Part shown: in pieces, positions 20,346-32,609 of the stretch
Position numbering within the stretch: position 1 is the stretch's first letter
Layout of the letters: every line of letters begins with the position of its first letter
Source of the DNA: Symbiodinium sp. CCMP2592
Taxonomy: Eukaryota > Sar > Dinophyceae > Suessiales > Symbiodiniaceae
DNA: 64,000 bases
Reading direction: 5' to 3'
Assembly (NCBI GenBank): GCA_905221615.1
Contig: CAJNDT010003424.1
Coordinates: forward strand, 205,001 to 269,000
Translations under genes and position numbers: made by a program
Notes under the pieces: model-generated
Databases searched by the model: none
What the model saw: only the letters and a program-made list of their open reading frames with translations
Told to the model about the DNA's origin: nothing

Positions 20346-23049
20346 TCACGGGCTCCGTTTCAAGCGGCGCAATAGGCTCGGAATCAAAAAGAACTGCTCC
20401 CGAGATCTGCAAGCATCTACGACGGCCTCCAGGCTCAAAACGTCCTGTGGCAGCTTTGCCCTGCTCAGATCATCGAGAAGAAAAAGTGCCCAAGACCACT
20501 GCAAACAGTCAGAGCATGAGGAAATGCTGGTATTAAAGCTAATGGACGTGCACTGAAGGCCCGAATTCCGGCAATTCAATAGAGACACAGCCTCAATCCA
20601 TCTGCCACTGCACGCTGCCATTGCTGCATTGTAGCAAACCGAGTCCACCTCACAGCTGCTTGAGGCGAGGTTTCCCCATAGTAGATCCAGCGTCCGACTC
20701 CAAAGTGCCACCTCTGTACAAGCACTTATCGTCGAACTGCAGCTGACTGGATCGAGCTCACGGGCACGATGGTTCCTCGTGGAATGAACCAAAGCAGACG
20801 GCTGAAAAAACAAGGCCATGTTTCGCTCCACATGCTACCGAACTTGAATGCCACGACCTACACCTGAAGCTATGGGTGGCACATTGGTGGTATCCCATCC
20901 TGAGCAGCCACAGCGAACTCTGCCAGAGGCTCTGGCGCTCGAATCCCCGCAGGGCAGCGCCGCTACAGACCTGGCGAGGGCTCTGCGACTCACATAATTA
21001 CCACATCCAGGTTTCTAGAGTGACCGGGCCTGGTTTACCTCCAGGGCTTCTTTGGACATCTCCAGAAGCAGGGCTGTGATCGACCGCCACTGACGTCCCG
21101 GGCCTAATGACGCAATGGCCGCGCTGCGGGTAAAGTCGTTCGAACGCAGAGAGCAACATGGCAAGGCGCCCAAAATGCCCAACGCCACGTGCCATCTGCC
21201 AGGCTCTACACTACTAAACAGGGAAGAGAATGTGATGACATTCGCCCGGAGTCCCTGACTTGACAACCTTTCTGCGCAGTGTGCCCCAAGTTGCCACCGA
21301 GATTGTTTCCCCAAGGTGCTCACAGCCACATTGTGGGCAATCAGGTCATCTTGCTCTCGCAAGGACTGCAGCGCGAAGACTCCGATTTCCCAGCTGTGTT
21401 TTGCACTGATGGACAGCACCGCGAGGCAAGCAGTGGCATCCAACTCGAGCTTCACCTTCAACATCTCCTGGAACCACCGAAGAGCCGCAGCTGCGTCGCT
21501 TTTACAAGCTTCGACCAAGTGGCAGTAGGTGACTGTAGTAGCTTCGATGGAGCGGCTGTGAAAATGCTGCAGCAGGCGTGCTGCCTGCTGCCATTGCTGC
21601 ACCTTCGCCAAGCAGCTCATCACAGAATTCAGTTGTGATACGCTTGGACTGGGTTGTAGTTGGGACACGAAAGGAATAAGGGCCACAGCAACTTGCCAGA
21701 CCCCGGATCGATCAAACATGGAGAAGGCGATGTTGAAGCTCACCTCCGTGGCGATGTGCAGCTGCTGGAAGAGCATAAGCATCTGCAGTCCAGCTTGCCA
21801 CTGGGAGTCGCTGGAACAACAGGAAAGCAGCGCATTGCCGACGAAAGCATTGGGACAAACTTTGCGCCGTGAGAAATCGACGAAGTGGACCAGTGCAACT
21901 TGCCACGCTCCTTTGTCGCATGCAGTGACGGATGAAGACAAAGTGATGGCATCGGGACCCATCTGGCATTTTCGCATGGCCTCCACATAGCCGGCTGCCC
22001 TTTGCCACTCGCCTACCGCTGCTGGAATACACTTTACGTCTCTAGGCCGTGCATCAACGCAACAAACGGAGCAAAGGATCCATCATCGTGTTGCAGGTTT
22101 CCAAGAAGCCCTCCACTGTCAGGAACCCCTTTTACTGCTGATGATCGCTGCACGCTGACACTAATAGGTCACTTCTAGTCCTATAGTACAGGTAGTTTTC
22201 CTTCTTTCGAAAAGATTCTTTGGACATCATCTCTCCTGAACGCAGGGACGAGATGGCAGCATTGAAGCTGGCGGCGTTTACACGCAAGGTTCTGGCAGCA
22301 CCTTCACGGAGAAGCTGCGCCGCAGACTTCCACTTTGTAGTCGAGCCGCATGCATTTACAGCTGTGCCAAAGTTTGCCATGTCAGGCGCAACGTCGAGGG
22401 ATTGCATTCTCTGCAACAGGTGGCAAGCGAGAGGCCAATGCTCCTCAGACTTGCCTGCGCATATACAGGCACTGTAGGTGACTGCATCAGGTAGTAAGTG
22501 CTCAGAGAAAAGATCCTGCAGGATGCACAAGACACGTCGCCACTCGCCACGCTTGGCGATCGAGTCGGCGAAGATGTTGAAGCTGACCGTGTCAGCAGAA
22601 ACTCCCACCTCAAATCTCTGACTCAGCATAGCGATCGCCCGCGGCCACCGCTCAGATCGTACAGCTGCGCTCAATATAGAATTGTAGCTGTTGGCTTCGC
22701 AGCTCAATCCTGCCGCCACCTCTTCCTCCACCAGCGCATACCCGCGTTCCCAGTCCCAGTCCTGTGTGGCTTTGAAGATAAGGGCGTTCCAGTGCACCGT
22801 GTTTGTCTCCACCAGTCCGAGCACCATGCTCCGGAGGACGGCCAAGGCCAGGGCGGGTTGGCGACCTGCCATGTGTCGGAGCACCACAGTGGCCTTCTGC
22901 GGGGCAGATCGCCAGGATGGGAGAAAAGGCTCCACTGCCCGGAAAACGTCTGAAGTCGAGAATGGCTCTTGAAGTCCCTCCAGTTGTTGGATCTCCGGCA
23001 ACTTCCTGCAAGACTGCTTGCCTCGACTTGCCGGTTGGGTTGCAGCCAT
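20346..23049 (-). CDS. pentatricopeptide repeat (PPR) protein, complete three-exon gene
   Basis: Exons 22236-23049, 21039-22012 and 20346-20756 sum to 2199 nt, exactly 733 codons including the TGA at 20346-20348, so the product is 732 residues. The start is the first in-frame ATG after an upstream TAG (23086-23088). The protein is built of about 15 degenerate 35-residue PPR units with the pattern V(S/T)(Y/F)N(A/S)xxSAC...GxWxxALxLL, for example DTVSFNIFADSIAKRGEWRR and DAITLSSSVTACDKGAWQVA. Both junctions restore perfect repeats: SLRSG|EWQRAAGYVEAM and KEALE|LDPVSCSSTISAC. Intron 1 (22013-22235) has a GA donor; intron 2 (20757-21038) is GT-AG. PPR proteins bind organelle RNA base by base and act in processing, editing or stability. 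Dinoflagellates have expanded this family and edit plastid and mitochondrial RNA heavily. No clear transit peptide is visible, and no DYW or SMR domain is present. Confidence 0.92.
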
Positions 23050-23549
23050 CTCAACACAGCCTTCGCCTTCATCATGCACACCAGCCTATCGCTCGGCAGG
23101 TGCTTTGGAGACGATGTGACTCTTGGCTCAAGCTGGGCTGCGGCCTACATGCAAGACTCATGCTGCGCAGTGCTGCGCAGAGCAGGGCTCTCACGTTTGA
23201 ACTTTCCCCTGCAGCAACCTATACGGAAGAAAATACACCTGCCGTGGCCGTCCGCCGGAGGCTTCAAAGCATAGAGATTTAAATCAAAACGCGAAGAGAT
23301 GTCAAGCCGGGCAACTGGAGTTGATGGCGAACTCCTTGGAAGTCGTGGCCGTTGAAACTCACAGGACTGGACGACCATGACCGAACAACTCCTGCTCGAC
23401 AAGCTGCAAAGATGGTCAGCCGAGGGGCAAGGACTGATGCCTTCGTCAACCTCGCTCTGCTACCACGCACCGTGTGCCGACTGTTTCTCATGACCTACTG
23501 CGCCGTGGAACCCAAGGCCCGCAGGAGAGCCTCCAATTCGAAGAAAGTC
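23050..23549. other. upstream flank of the PPR gene
   Basis: No exon recognised. The dinoflagellate-leader-like TTGGCTCAAG at 23123-23132 is on the plus strand, opposite to the gene, and is probably chance. Confidence 0.3.
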
Positions 23550-23770
23550 TCACGACGGCCAGACAAAGTCAAGCTGCACGAAGAGTCGTGGCCGGTGGTC
23601 TGCTTTCTGCTCAGCGGCAAATAAGCCAACCCTGACGATTGGCTGAGTTCGGGAGCTTCTGAGGATTTCAGGAGACCTCGACAGCCTTCTCACTGGCAAC
23701 GCAATCGGTACTTCAGCAACTGGTTCAGATGCTGGGAGTTCGATAACTTCCAAAGCAGTCTGCCGTGTAC
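23550..23770 (-). CDS. unidentified exon
   Basis: The minus-strand frame reads ALEVIELPASEPVAEVPIAL, then RRLSRSPEILRSSRTQPIVR and ends in a stop. Its composition looks coding, and a CAG acceptor precedes it. It may be the 3' end of the gene at 24.1-26.3 kb or an independent gene. Confidence 0.35.
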
Positions 23771-24143
23771 ACGGGGGCAGAATTTTTTGTGGAAAGAGTT
23801 CATCCGGGATGGGAGCTCAGTAAGGGCAAGAATGTTGCTCTTGCGTCAATCTGAGCCTGGAGGCTCCAACCTGAACCACTGGAATGAAGCAAAAACAGCT
23901 CAAGCACAAGGGCTCCGCCAGGGCTAGACTTAGAATGGAAACCAAGAACTCACCTGTTCTCTTCCTAGGAGTTCGCTGTACATGTACCTGTCACTGAGCT
24001 TGCGGTGCCGAGGAGCCTTGGAGTTGGGCCCAGGGTAGTCACCGTGGCTGCGAGCATCTGCTCCTGTACTGGCTGTCTCTTCCTCCCCTTAGACTAGACA
24101 CCGAGCTTGCCTGGCTGGTGAATGCTCAGTGTCATGCAAATAT

Positions 24144-26345
24144 TTATCGCGGTCGCGTGCGCCGTGCTGTTCGCGAAGGGTCGGCGTAGTCCTCCTTCGT
24201 CTGCCCGATGACGATGTTGCGGAAGCTTGGGTCGGTCAAGACCTCTCGGACGGCTTCAGGGTTGATGCGTGCAGGTGAAAGTTTCCGACGGCTGACGAAC
24301 AAGCCAAAGCTGATGACTGGGACGGTGACTGAGTGACACTTTCTATGCTTGGATGTAGCCCGAATTCGGAGGACAGCAGGCCAAGACCAAGACAGTGGGA
24401 TGGAGATGTGAGCAGAAACTAAACAGCTAGTTGAGAAGCTCTGATACCGCCGGAAAGCGGCTGGCAAACGCGACCCCGAAACATGACGATGGGTTGGGCT
24501 CCAAGATTTCACCAAAGCACCGGGGGGCCCTCGCCCTTCACATCCTTGGAAGCTGCGTAGGCACGAAGGCAATCTGCCATGACATCCCGACAATCCGCCA
24601 AGTGAAAGAGGTAGACTTCGTACCTGCTGCTTGGGCTGACTGGAAGGGCACACATTCGAAGCTGCACGTGAGGCCACTGTCTCCGTAAGCTGCTTGCACA
24701 AGGTGCTGGATTTCCTGCCCACTGCCAGGGGAGCTTTCTTCAGCATCGGATAGTCGCTTGCCGGCTCCTTGCCACTCAACTGCCAAAATCCTGGGATCAA
24801 AGAATGCTGACAAAGAAACATCGGAAAGCTGCAGATGCAAAGTATCGCTCGCTCTCTTCGCTACGGCGCTACTACCTATCAGCATCACCTGGCTCAAGAA
24901 CCCCTGGTCACCTCATAACTGCAAGACCTGGGACCTGCTTTCAGACGCGCAGATACTTTCGACAGCGCTGCGACTGCGACATGTTGCTGCCTCCCACGTC
25001 CAAAGTGTCTTGGCGCCAAGCTTCTGCGAGCCGTAGCATCGCCAGATCCGTACCAAGCTCGAATACTCGCGCTCCCAGACGACCAGTGGCTGCCGGGGAA
25101 AGAGCGTCTCCTTTGAAGGGACAATGTTCCTGTCCTTGCCTTTCATGTTCACGACTGGTAGACTAAGGTGCGCCGGCAACCAGTGCCGAGACCGGACATC
25201 CTACTGAGGTTGACCAGTGCTAGTGTACTGCCCCAGCTGACGTAACGCAGTCAAGGCATACTGAAAATGCTTGACAGAGGGTCCCAGTTCGGATCCCAGC
25301 GCTCGCCGATCTCCGCTGCATATGCAGGCTTCTCAGGGTTGGGCTCAAGGAGGAAAACCTTGAAGTTTGTCGCAACCTTCGCGGAAGCGGGCTTCAGGCG
25401 TCGGAGGACTAACGGTAACGTCAGTTGACCCAAATACCAATCCGTAGGATCGGAGTGTTACCTCCACTTCCTTGCAGACCCAGGCACCAGAAGATAGATG
25501 CTGAAGTTGTTAGATGTGTGGCTCTGCATCTCCACGATTTCCAGGTGGAGAACTTGCTGGTCCTTCTCGGGCCACAGACGTGCCAGACCGTACTTTAAGG
25601 CCAGAGCTAGAAACAGTGCTACATGCTGGGCACTGCTGGTTGCTGCGATGCTGCTCATCCGATCACTGTGCGTTCATAAGCCGTGCTGCGGTGTTGTCTT
25701 TGTCTCATGTTCCCTGCCTCGGTGAATTGTACGCAGTTGGCTGGCTGCACGATTCCAGACAGCGTTCTCTCGAAAGCAGAAGGTCCTTTGTCAACGGGTC
25801 GTAGTCCGCCAGGAAGGTCTCCACGTAGAGTGTGAAGGCCCCAAGGTTCAACCCGTTCCTTGGTGGCGAAGGGCACGGGCTGCTGTCGACTGGTTCTCCC
25901 GTAAAATGGGTAAAATGTACTACCAGTAGTACAGGATGGCTTCCTCGTGTCATCTACATAGGGTGTGATGCTGTCTTTCTTCCCTGATATCCAAAAGGCC
26001 TGGGCCTTCACAGTACTTTGCAAAACAAGGCTCAGCATTTCGCCAAGAAAGCTTGGTCGCACATTCTGCCTCAGCTGGCGATGTCACAAACTCCTGCCTC
26101 AGGTCCGGCATCGCCACATAAAGTGGCCACGAGCAGACCTAGGAACAGGAAGAGCTGAGCTGCGCAAGGAAAACCTCGCCGACGCTGAAGACCTCCAAGA
26201 CGTCGTAGCGGTAGTCCGTGCAGCGGACCAAGATGTGCGTGAGCGCAGCCAAGGCTTGGTCTTTCATGCCCACTCGTTTGTAGGCATCCTTAACGAACCT
26301 GGCGGACGGAGGCCGACTCTCAAAACATGCGGTCGACGATACCAA
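24144..26345 (-). CDS. unidentified multi-exon gene, faintly MO25-like
   Basis: At least seven minus-strand exons with strong coding composition. In order they are about 26160-26310 (VGMKDQALAALTHILVRCTD, DVLEVFSVG), about 25950-26050 (FLGEMLSLVLQSTVKAQAFW), about 25770-25880 (LGAFTLYVETFLADYDPLTK), about 25465-25655 (AQHVALFLALALKYGLARLW, TSNNFSIYLLV), about 25260-25420 (VLRRLKPASAKVATNFKVFL, EPNPEKP), about 24990-25150 (PSKETLFPRQPLVVWEREYS) and about 24560-24860 (SLSAFFDPRILAVEWQGAGK). A final segment lies at 24144-24290 (INPEAVREVLTDPSFRNIVI). Helical, Leu-rich character and the NFKVFLLEPNPEKP phrase recall the helical repeats of MO25/CAB39 scaffold proteins (FHVFKVFVANPNK in animals), and the order is roughly right. 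Other segments do not fit, so no function is assigned. Splice joins were not resolved. Confidence 0.5.
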
Positions 26346-26699
26346 GTGTCATGCTCCAAACAGCGCTTTGTACCTGCATCCTCTCTAGCCTCTCCCATTA
26401 TTGCGGCCAGGTGGCTCGTGGTGAATGCTTCTCCCCGAGCCGCCGCCGATGTCCAATTGCAGCTCGTACAGAATCCTGGACAAAGATGTGCCACCGGCCA
26501 CACAGTCTCTTCAGCGACACGCGCACACAAACATGTCGTGCCAAATACGCCGAAGAGCATCGCAACGAAGACCCGCACAGTTGCCTTGGAGTCGTGAAGA
26601 CTCGGGCTTCTGAGTGCTTGAGGCAAGTCGAGCATCTGTTTTGCCGTACATGCGCTGCGTAGATTGTAACCACACATCTGTCATTGTCTATCAAAGCCT

Positions 26700-26770
26700 A
26701 TCCATCCATCTATCTATCTCTTGTCTCTCTACTTGCATTCTGCTATTTGTGTATACATACAGTGATTTCT
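26700..26770. repeat. short CATC/TATC microsatellite
   Basis: Imperfect (CATC)/(TATC) repeats, followed by T-rich low-complexity sequence to about 26930. Confidence 0.5.
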
Positions 26771-26985
26771 TCCCTCTCGCATGGCAGGAAACAATGTCCA
26801 CAGGCGAGGTTAGACAAAGGCAAATCGACCTCATGCAACTTGACCTTTCCGGTGTGCATTCAAAGGGGGCCATCTAAGATGAAGCCCTTCAGAGATTAAT
26901 TCATGTGGTTGTTTGTTTTTGTTTGTTTAAAAACACTGATAGCCCTGGAAGTCTGAACTGGAAAATCCACGGCACTACTACCAAG

Positions 26986-26994
26986 TTTCTACTT

Positions 26995-27066
<72 letters not shown>

Positions 27067-27123
27067 GACGAGTACTAGTACTAGCACTAGCACTAGCACT
27101 AGCAGTAGCACTAGCACTAGCAG

Positions 27124-27154
<31 letters not shown>

Positions 27155-27295
27155 AACTACTACTACTACTCCTACTACTACTCCTACTCCTACTCCTACT
27201 CCTACTCCTACTCCTACTCCTACTCCTACTACTACTACTACTACTACTACTAGTACTGCTACTACTACTACTACTACTACTACTACTAGTACTAG

Positions 27296-27360
<65 letters not shown>

Positions 27361-27408
27361 GTACTGCTACTACTACTACTACTACTACTACCACGACTAC
27401 TACTACTA

Positions 27409-27457
<49 letters not shown>

Positions 27458-27660
27458 GACTACGACAGCACTACTAGCACTACCACGAGCACTACAACTA
27501 GCACTGCTACTAGCACTACTACCAGCACTACTACTAGCACTACTACTAGCACCACCACTACTGCTACTACTACTACTACCACCACTACCACTACTTCTAC
27601 TACTACGACGACGATGACGACTACCACTACTACTTCGACTACTACCTCTACTACCTGCTA
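26986..27660. repeat. (CTA)n trinucleotide microsatellite with variant blocks
   Basis: About 670 nt of (CTA)n / (TAC)n, interrupted by blocks of CTAGCA, CTCCTA and CTACCA variants. Frames through it give poly-Val, poly-Ser or poly-Thr and are artefacts. Confidence 0.97.
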
Positions 27661-27737
27661 CTTGCTAACTACTTCCTACTACCTACTACCGAATACCTAG
27701 TACTTAATTCTTAGTTACCCAACAATTTGCCAATAAT

Positions 27738-27860
27738 TGTAGTAGTAGTAGTAGTAGCAGTAGTAGTTAATAGTAGCAGCAGCTGGAGGAGTAGCAGCAG
27801 CAGTAGTAGCAGTAGCAGTAGCAGTAGCAGTAGCAGTAGCAGTTGTAGCCGTCGCGGTAG
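27738..27860. repeat. (TAG/CAG)n microsatellite, inverted relative to the (CTA)n block
   Basis: About 120 nt of TAG and TAGCAG repeats on the same strand, i.e. the reverse complement of the CTA block ending about 80 nt to the left. The two could fold back on each other. Confidence 0.9.
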
Positions 27861-27879
27861 TGGTAGCACTAGTGTTGTT

Positions 27880-30490
27880 GCATTGAAAGCCGGCCGAGAT
27901 TCTGCAGGCACCAGCCAGTCGAGGCACTTCCTTGGCTTGGATGGTCTAGGCTTTAGGGCCTATAATAAGTTCAAGGATGCGGGCAGGTGTCGATGTATGG
28001 TCAACATTATAACTTCCTTCGAGCTCCATGCATGTATGGGCTCGCGGCTGCACGGGCTTGGAGCACCCATTTTCGCATGCACTGGGTAGGGTCAAGACGC
28101 GAACCCGTGGTGTGCTAGATTTCAAGCACGCGCGATGACTTTACGTGACCCGAAAATATAACCCCAACACACATGGTTCCAAGCAGAGTCTACAGATCCA
28201 AAGACTGTCAGGCAGAGTTTTCGGCATCTGCATCCCACTGAAGACTTGATGCTGGTCTGGGTCTTGGTGTTCATGGTGTGCAAAAGATAGTTGAGAAACT
28301 TAGTTAATTGAACTGCCTTGACATGGGCGGCTTGCTGCGTGTACCTGCTGGGTCCACAGCACCGAGCAGTCTGCAACAACACAGCGTTTAGATCATGCTG
28401 CTAGTCGTGAAGCGCCACGCCTGTCCGAAATCTGGTCCTCTCTGTGACCCAGGTCTTGCTTTTGAATTTCCCCGCCCCCACGGCAATGCGAGGAAGGCGG
28501 CTCGATGCACATCCGTTGGATTTCTGGCTGATCCTCGGGGAAGCTCAGAAGAAGAGAGCATGTACACAGCTTGTGTTCTACGTGCTTTCTGGATTCTACA
28601 TCACTAGCATTGACTGGAGCAGCAAACTTTCGGTCCAGTTTTACTGCTGCATCACCCGTGAACACATGCAGCCTTAACTGCAGCATCATGCGGAACTGAA
28701 AGCGCTATATACGAATAACCACAGACACAAGTTCATGATGAGGGAAAGGCCGTGAAAGTGTGAAACAAATTAATTCATGAAATAGATGGAGAGAAGGTTT
28801 TTGGGTGCTCGGCCATTCGACGTACAGGGGCGAATTGCGCTGCAACCACATCTTGAAACCAAACCAACTACTTTTTGCAACGGTCTGCCTGAGTTGCATC
28901 TAGTCAGAAGTCTCATGGCATGTCAGGTTTGGCCGAGCAGCAGGGAAGCGGAAGGAGCTGTTTGCGAAGCGGGGCACCGCTTGCACCAGGGTGCCGACGA
29001 AACCTCCGGGAAACCCTCTCACGCTTCCTCTGAATCCTGCACTGATTATGACTGCAGTGGTTCTCGAAATAGGTTCATCATGCCGTGGTAACACATTCAT
29101 GGCGGCGGGTTTGTGCGCGCCCACTCTGTGAACTGAACTCCAGAGATCCGGCACTCATACCCGGATCAAAAATGTCAGGGCTAACCAGCCTCTCTCTAAA
29201 GAGACGGTCATTGCCTACACCATGTACTGATTACCCGTACTAATCGTACATAGTTGTGACGGCGGTGGTAGCAGTAGTAACAACCGCAAACTGCTGCTGC
29301 CCCTGCTGCTATTGCTCAACAGCTAATCCTGCTGCTACTGCTAAATTACCACGACTACCAGTAAGACTACCACGACGACGACTGCTACTACTTCTACGGC
29401 GGCGACGAGGACGACGACTGCGATAGGACTAGCACTACGTACGACTACGTAGACGACGACTACTACCACCACTACGGCTACCATTCTCCTCCTGCTGCCT
29501 CTGCTTTCTCTTCTTTGTTCCTTCTCTTCTGCTACACTTCTTCGTCGCCTCCGTCCCAATACCTAGATCTACTCAGAGTCGAGGGACGTGCAATCTCCAC
29601 GCTGAGCACTTCCTCGTTGGGATCCAGGCGCTGGTCCTTTGTCAGCTTCAGCCTTCAGCCGTTGCAGCTGAAACGAGAAGAGGCAGATCCGACACTTGCC
29701 CGACGCCGCAAGCACAAAGCACAAAAACGCAAGCTATCCCCGGAGCACCCAAATCATGTCAAGCTCAAGCTCGGCGAGGCTGGACAAAGCTTTTGAGGGA
29801 GGGTTCAGTCTTTGCCGTGATCTTTCAAGGCCCGCGTCAGCTGATAGGATCTTGTGTGATGGAACCCCTCACGATCTGCGACCCCAAGCCCAGAACAGAA
29901 TTTCAGCGGAGAGCAGATAGAGCAGCGACTCTGCCAGCTGCTGTGTATACATCCTGGGCGAAACAAAGCTTGATGTCTACAACGCATCGCGAGCAAACAC
30001 AATGTCCTCAAGTACTTGCGAATCCGAAAATGTCTGACAGATCGAAGTGTCGACACCATGCAGAAGTGCTCCAGCTTCGGGGCCGGCACATCTCCTGCAG
30101 CGATGTATCGGGGTGCTTAGAATTTCAAACGCCCCGCATATGTTTTTTTGCAGCTGGCGGATGTGCCGTAAGCGACAGCACCACCCTTTAGCCTAAGCTC
30201 CAAAGGCTGCAGAGTCAATACTGCAACAATCCCCGGAGAAGCATTGCTGATCACGCTCCATCATCGGCAGCCGCTGTCAATGCGCTTGACATCACCTTGG
30301 CAGGAAGGGCCTGATTGAGAAGGAAGAACAGACCAGAATGACCGGGTGTAATCCGAACAGGTGCCGAATCATGCCGAAACACAAGGCGACCGCAGCTCCG
30401 GGCGTTGTGTGCAAAAAGGAAGAAAAAAGCGACTGTGTATCGACAGGCATAACGACTGCACGCAACTGAAGGCAGGGGGGCTTGAGGAAG
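27880..30490. other. no clear gene; scattered trinucleotide repeats
   Basis: No exon with recognisable motifs. Candidate minus-strand coding composition occurs at 28260-28380 (QQAAHVKAVQLTKFLNYLLH). A degenerate trinucleotide stretch (CTG/CTA, then CGA/CTA types) runs from about 29260 to 29480. Confidence 0.35.
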
Positions 30491-30497
30491 CCCTTGC

Positions 30498-32085
30498 CTA
30501 AGAAACCCACAACAGCGCTACGGAAAGGAACTTAGCACGAAGGGCCCGCAGAGACGAGAGGAATGGCGCATTGCGCAGGAGCAGAGGAAAGCAAACGGCG
30601 GACACAAAGAGCCTAGGAGAAACCTGTTCCTGCACGCTCGCCCTCCGGTCTCCGGTGGCCACCTTGAGGAACTTCGCGGCCACATGGCAAGCAAGGCTGG
30701 GAAGCCCCGAGACCAGGGCGAGCAGCTTGGCCAAGTACTCCTTGGAGAGTCTCAGACGGTGTGGTGGCAGAGTTCACAGACACAGATTTCCCGACGATAT
30801 GATGCACTGTCTGATTTTGGTTGCTAGGTGATGTCTGCGCCCTATGCCTTCGAAACTTGTGAAAACTTCTGTCGAGACTTGCAAGCATGAGATGGCCAGG
30901 GACCACAGACGGGATATCTGATGGATTTCTCTGAAGGTGATCCACAACAGAATCAGTGTTCAGGACACCCATCGGAAATCTAGGGCGTAGATAAACCTAT
31001 AGGGGCGTAGTAGGGCAATCTGCTTCCATAGCCTGACCACGCGGACAGGGCCCCTCGAGCCCAGTAGAAGAGGAAGCCTCCACAGCAACTTCCTTCAAGA
31101 ACTACTACGGCTCGTGGATGCTGCTGCAAATAGCCGATTTGGGGTAACTTGTTGAGCTGCAGCCGGGCTCGGCCGCAAGAGTGGACTCTACTTTTGAGCT
31201 GCCAGTTGGCCGGGCTGCCGGTTGTCTCAGGTCATCCAGCATCTGCCGCCGGCAGGAAGGGTGCGGCGGGAGGGCCAGGAGCCCATGGACCTAGGAACCC
31301 AAAGCTGATGCGAGAGCCTACAGCAACATCTTGCAGGAAGGTTCCATCGGTTGCGACCCATGCCTGCAAGATCACCTTCTTATTCTACAACTCACGGCTG
31401 CAACACCTGCTGCCACTTGATCTTGTGTGCGTCGGCAGAGGCAAGGAGCAATTCGAAGATAGGCAGCCGCAGCGTAGACCAGGTGCGTTTGACCTCAGTC
31501 TGCTGCTGGTCTTCGTAGTGGGCGTAATGGTGCTAAAACTTACGATCTCAAGAGCCCCATACCCTGAGCTCACTTGCAGTGGTAAAGCGGGCTGCACCCA
31601 GGCTGAGGACGAGACCCTTCTTGACGTCCTGGAAGATCTCCTTTCAAAGTTCATCACCGAAGACACCACGTGGCCTCTGAACTTGACACGGGCGCCTGTG
31701 AGCCCAAAGATTCTGGGAGTGTGGTGGAACTTTTGATTTCGCACACACGGTCACTGACTCCTCAGTTTTCTTGTCGATGCCAAATGACCGTCTGCATCGC
31801 TAACCCACCACCACCACCACCACCACCACCACCACCACCACCTCGTCCCACCGTCACGAGAAACCCACCCCCACTCAGAAAGCCCGCACAGCCTTGCCAA
31901 GAAACTTCAAGCTGGGTGAAGCCGCACTCGCTTGCCACAAGAAGGTCTTCACAATGCGGGAAGAGGCATTGCAATCTCTCCTCATCCCAAGCCAGGCTGT
32001 CCGGACGGAGAACGAACAGACCCGTTTGATCATCGTCCAGCAGTTCCTCTCGGGCTCGACAGATGGAAAGCTGACTCACACAATA
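30498..32085 (-). CDS. unidentified multi-exon gene or genes
   Basis: Several minus-strand segments have clear coding composition. They are about 31880-32080 (ICRAREELLDDDQTGLFVLR, LQCLFPHCEDLLVASECGFT), about 31410-31530 (AHYEDQQQTEVKRTWSTLRL, PIFELLLASADAHKIKWQQV), about 30990-31230 (LNKLPQIGYLQQHPRAVVVL, FYWARGALSAWSGYGS) and about 30500-30735 (YLAKLLALVSGLPSLACHVA, then a hydrophobic PRLFVSAVCFPLLLRNAPFL). I recognise no domain and could not fix junctions. The first segment runs into a Gly-rich frame encoded by the CCA microsatellite and must end before it. Confidence 0.42.
31806..31843. repeat. (CCA)n microsatellite
   Basis: About 12 consecutive CCA/ACC units; the derived poly-Gly/poly-Pro frames are unlikely to be protein. 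Confidence 0.9.
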
Positions 32086-32149
32086 TACACCACTGAAGGG
32101 TTGTGCTGCATTCTCAAAGGCAAGATAGCGTGGCCTCTTCCCGCTGCAT

Positions 32150-32480
32150 AGCGATCATGAGAGATTCTCTCCCTGCAGATTTCTCGTAGAGGTTGTCATC
32201 GTCTTGCTGCCTCGTCTTGGCATGCTGCGTCAGGTCAGGTCGCCACTCTGCTCTTCAGCTTTGCAAGAGCTGCTAAGTTGGGTTGTTTTGTCATAGACTG
32301 CAGTGCAAACAGGGGACTTGTCAAAAGCGCCGCTTTTTCTCTCACACCATTTTCGTGACTGCCGCAAGAAAATGTGCCTCCTATCTCGCACAACTGCCAC
32401 GATGGCTGCGGCTGAGTGTGGGTTGGAGCGACACTGAGCCAAATACTGCATAATGAAATACCGGTAGGATGCACTTATAT
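32150..32480 (-). CDS. possible exon of unknown gene
   Basis: A minus-strand frame at about 32235-32370 reads VREKAALLTSPLFALQSMTK, then QPNLAALAKLKS, before a stop. The composition is plausible, but the overlapping frame is also open. Confidence 0.3.
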
Positions 32481-32609
32481 GTTGAGTCCATGTGAAGGGC
32501 TGCACCCGCAGAATCCATCGATCCTACTCGTCCTATTCCTAGACATAGGCACATGGCGCATCCTGAAAACCCTTCGGGCCCAGGATTGTCCAGAGAACGA
32601 GAACCAAAA

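Noticed and set aside
23123-23132. TTGGCTCAAG on the plus strand as a second spliced-leader relict
   Set aside because: Only 10 nt match, and it points away from the PPR gene with no plus-strand gene after it.
24144-26345. Firm assignment to MO25/CAB39
   Set aside because: One phrase and the rough order fit, but several exons do not; kept only as a weak hint.
26978-28089. Poly-Val, poly-Ser and poly-Leu frames
   Set aside because: They are translations of CTA/TAG microsatellites.
30498-30735. RasGAP-like segment (LFVSAVCFPLLLRN)
   Set aside because: Similarity is confined to a few hydrophobic residues, and the catalytic arginine context is absent.
31149-31736. Plus-strand 195-codon frame
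   Set aside because: The minus strand has better coding segments in the same place, and no domain is visible.
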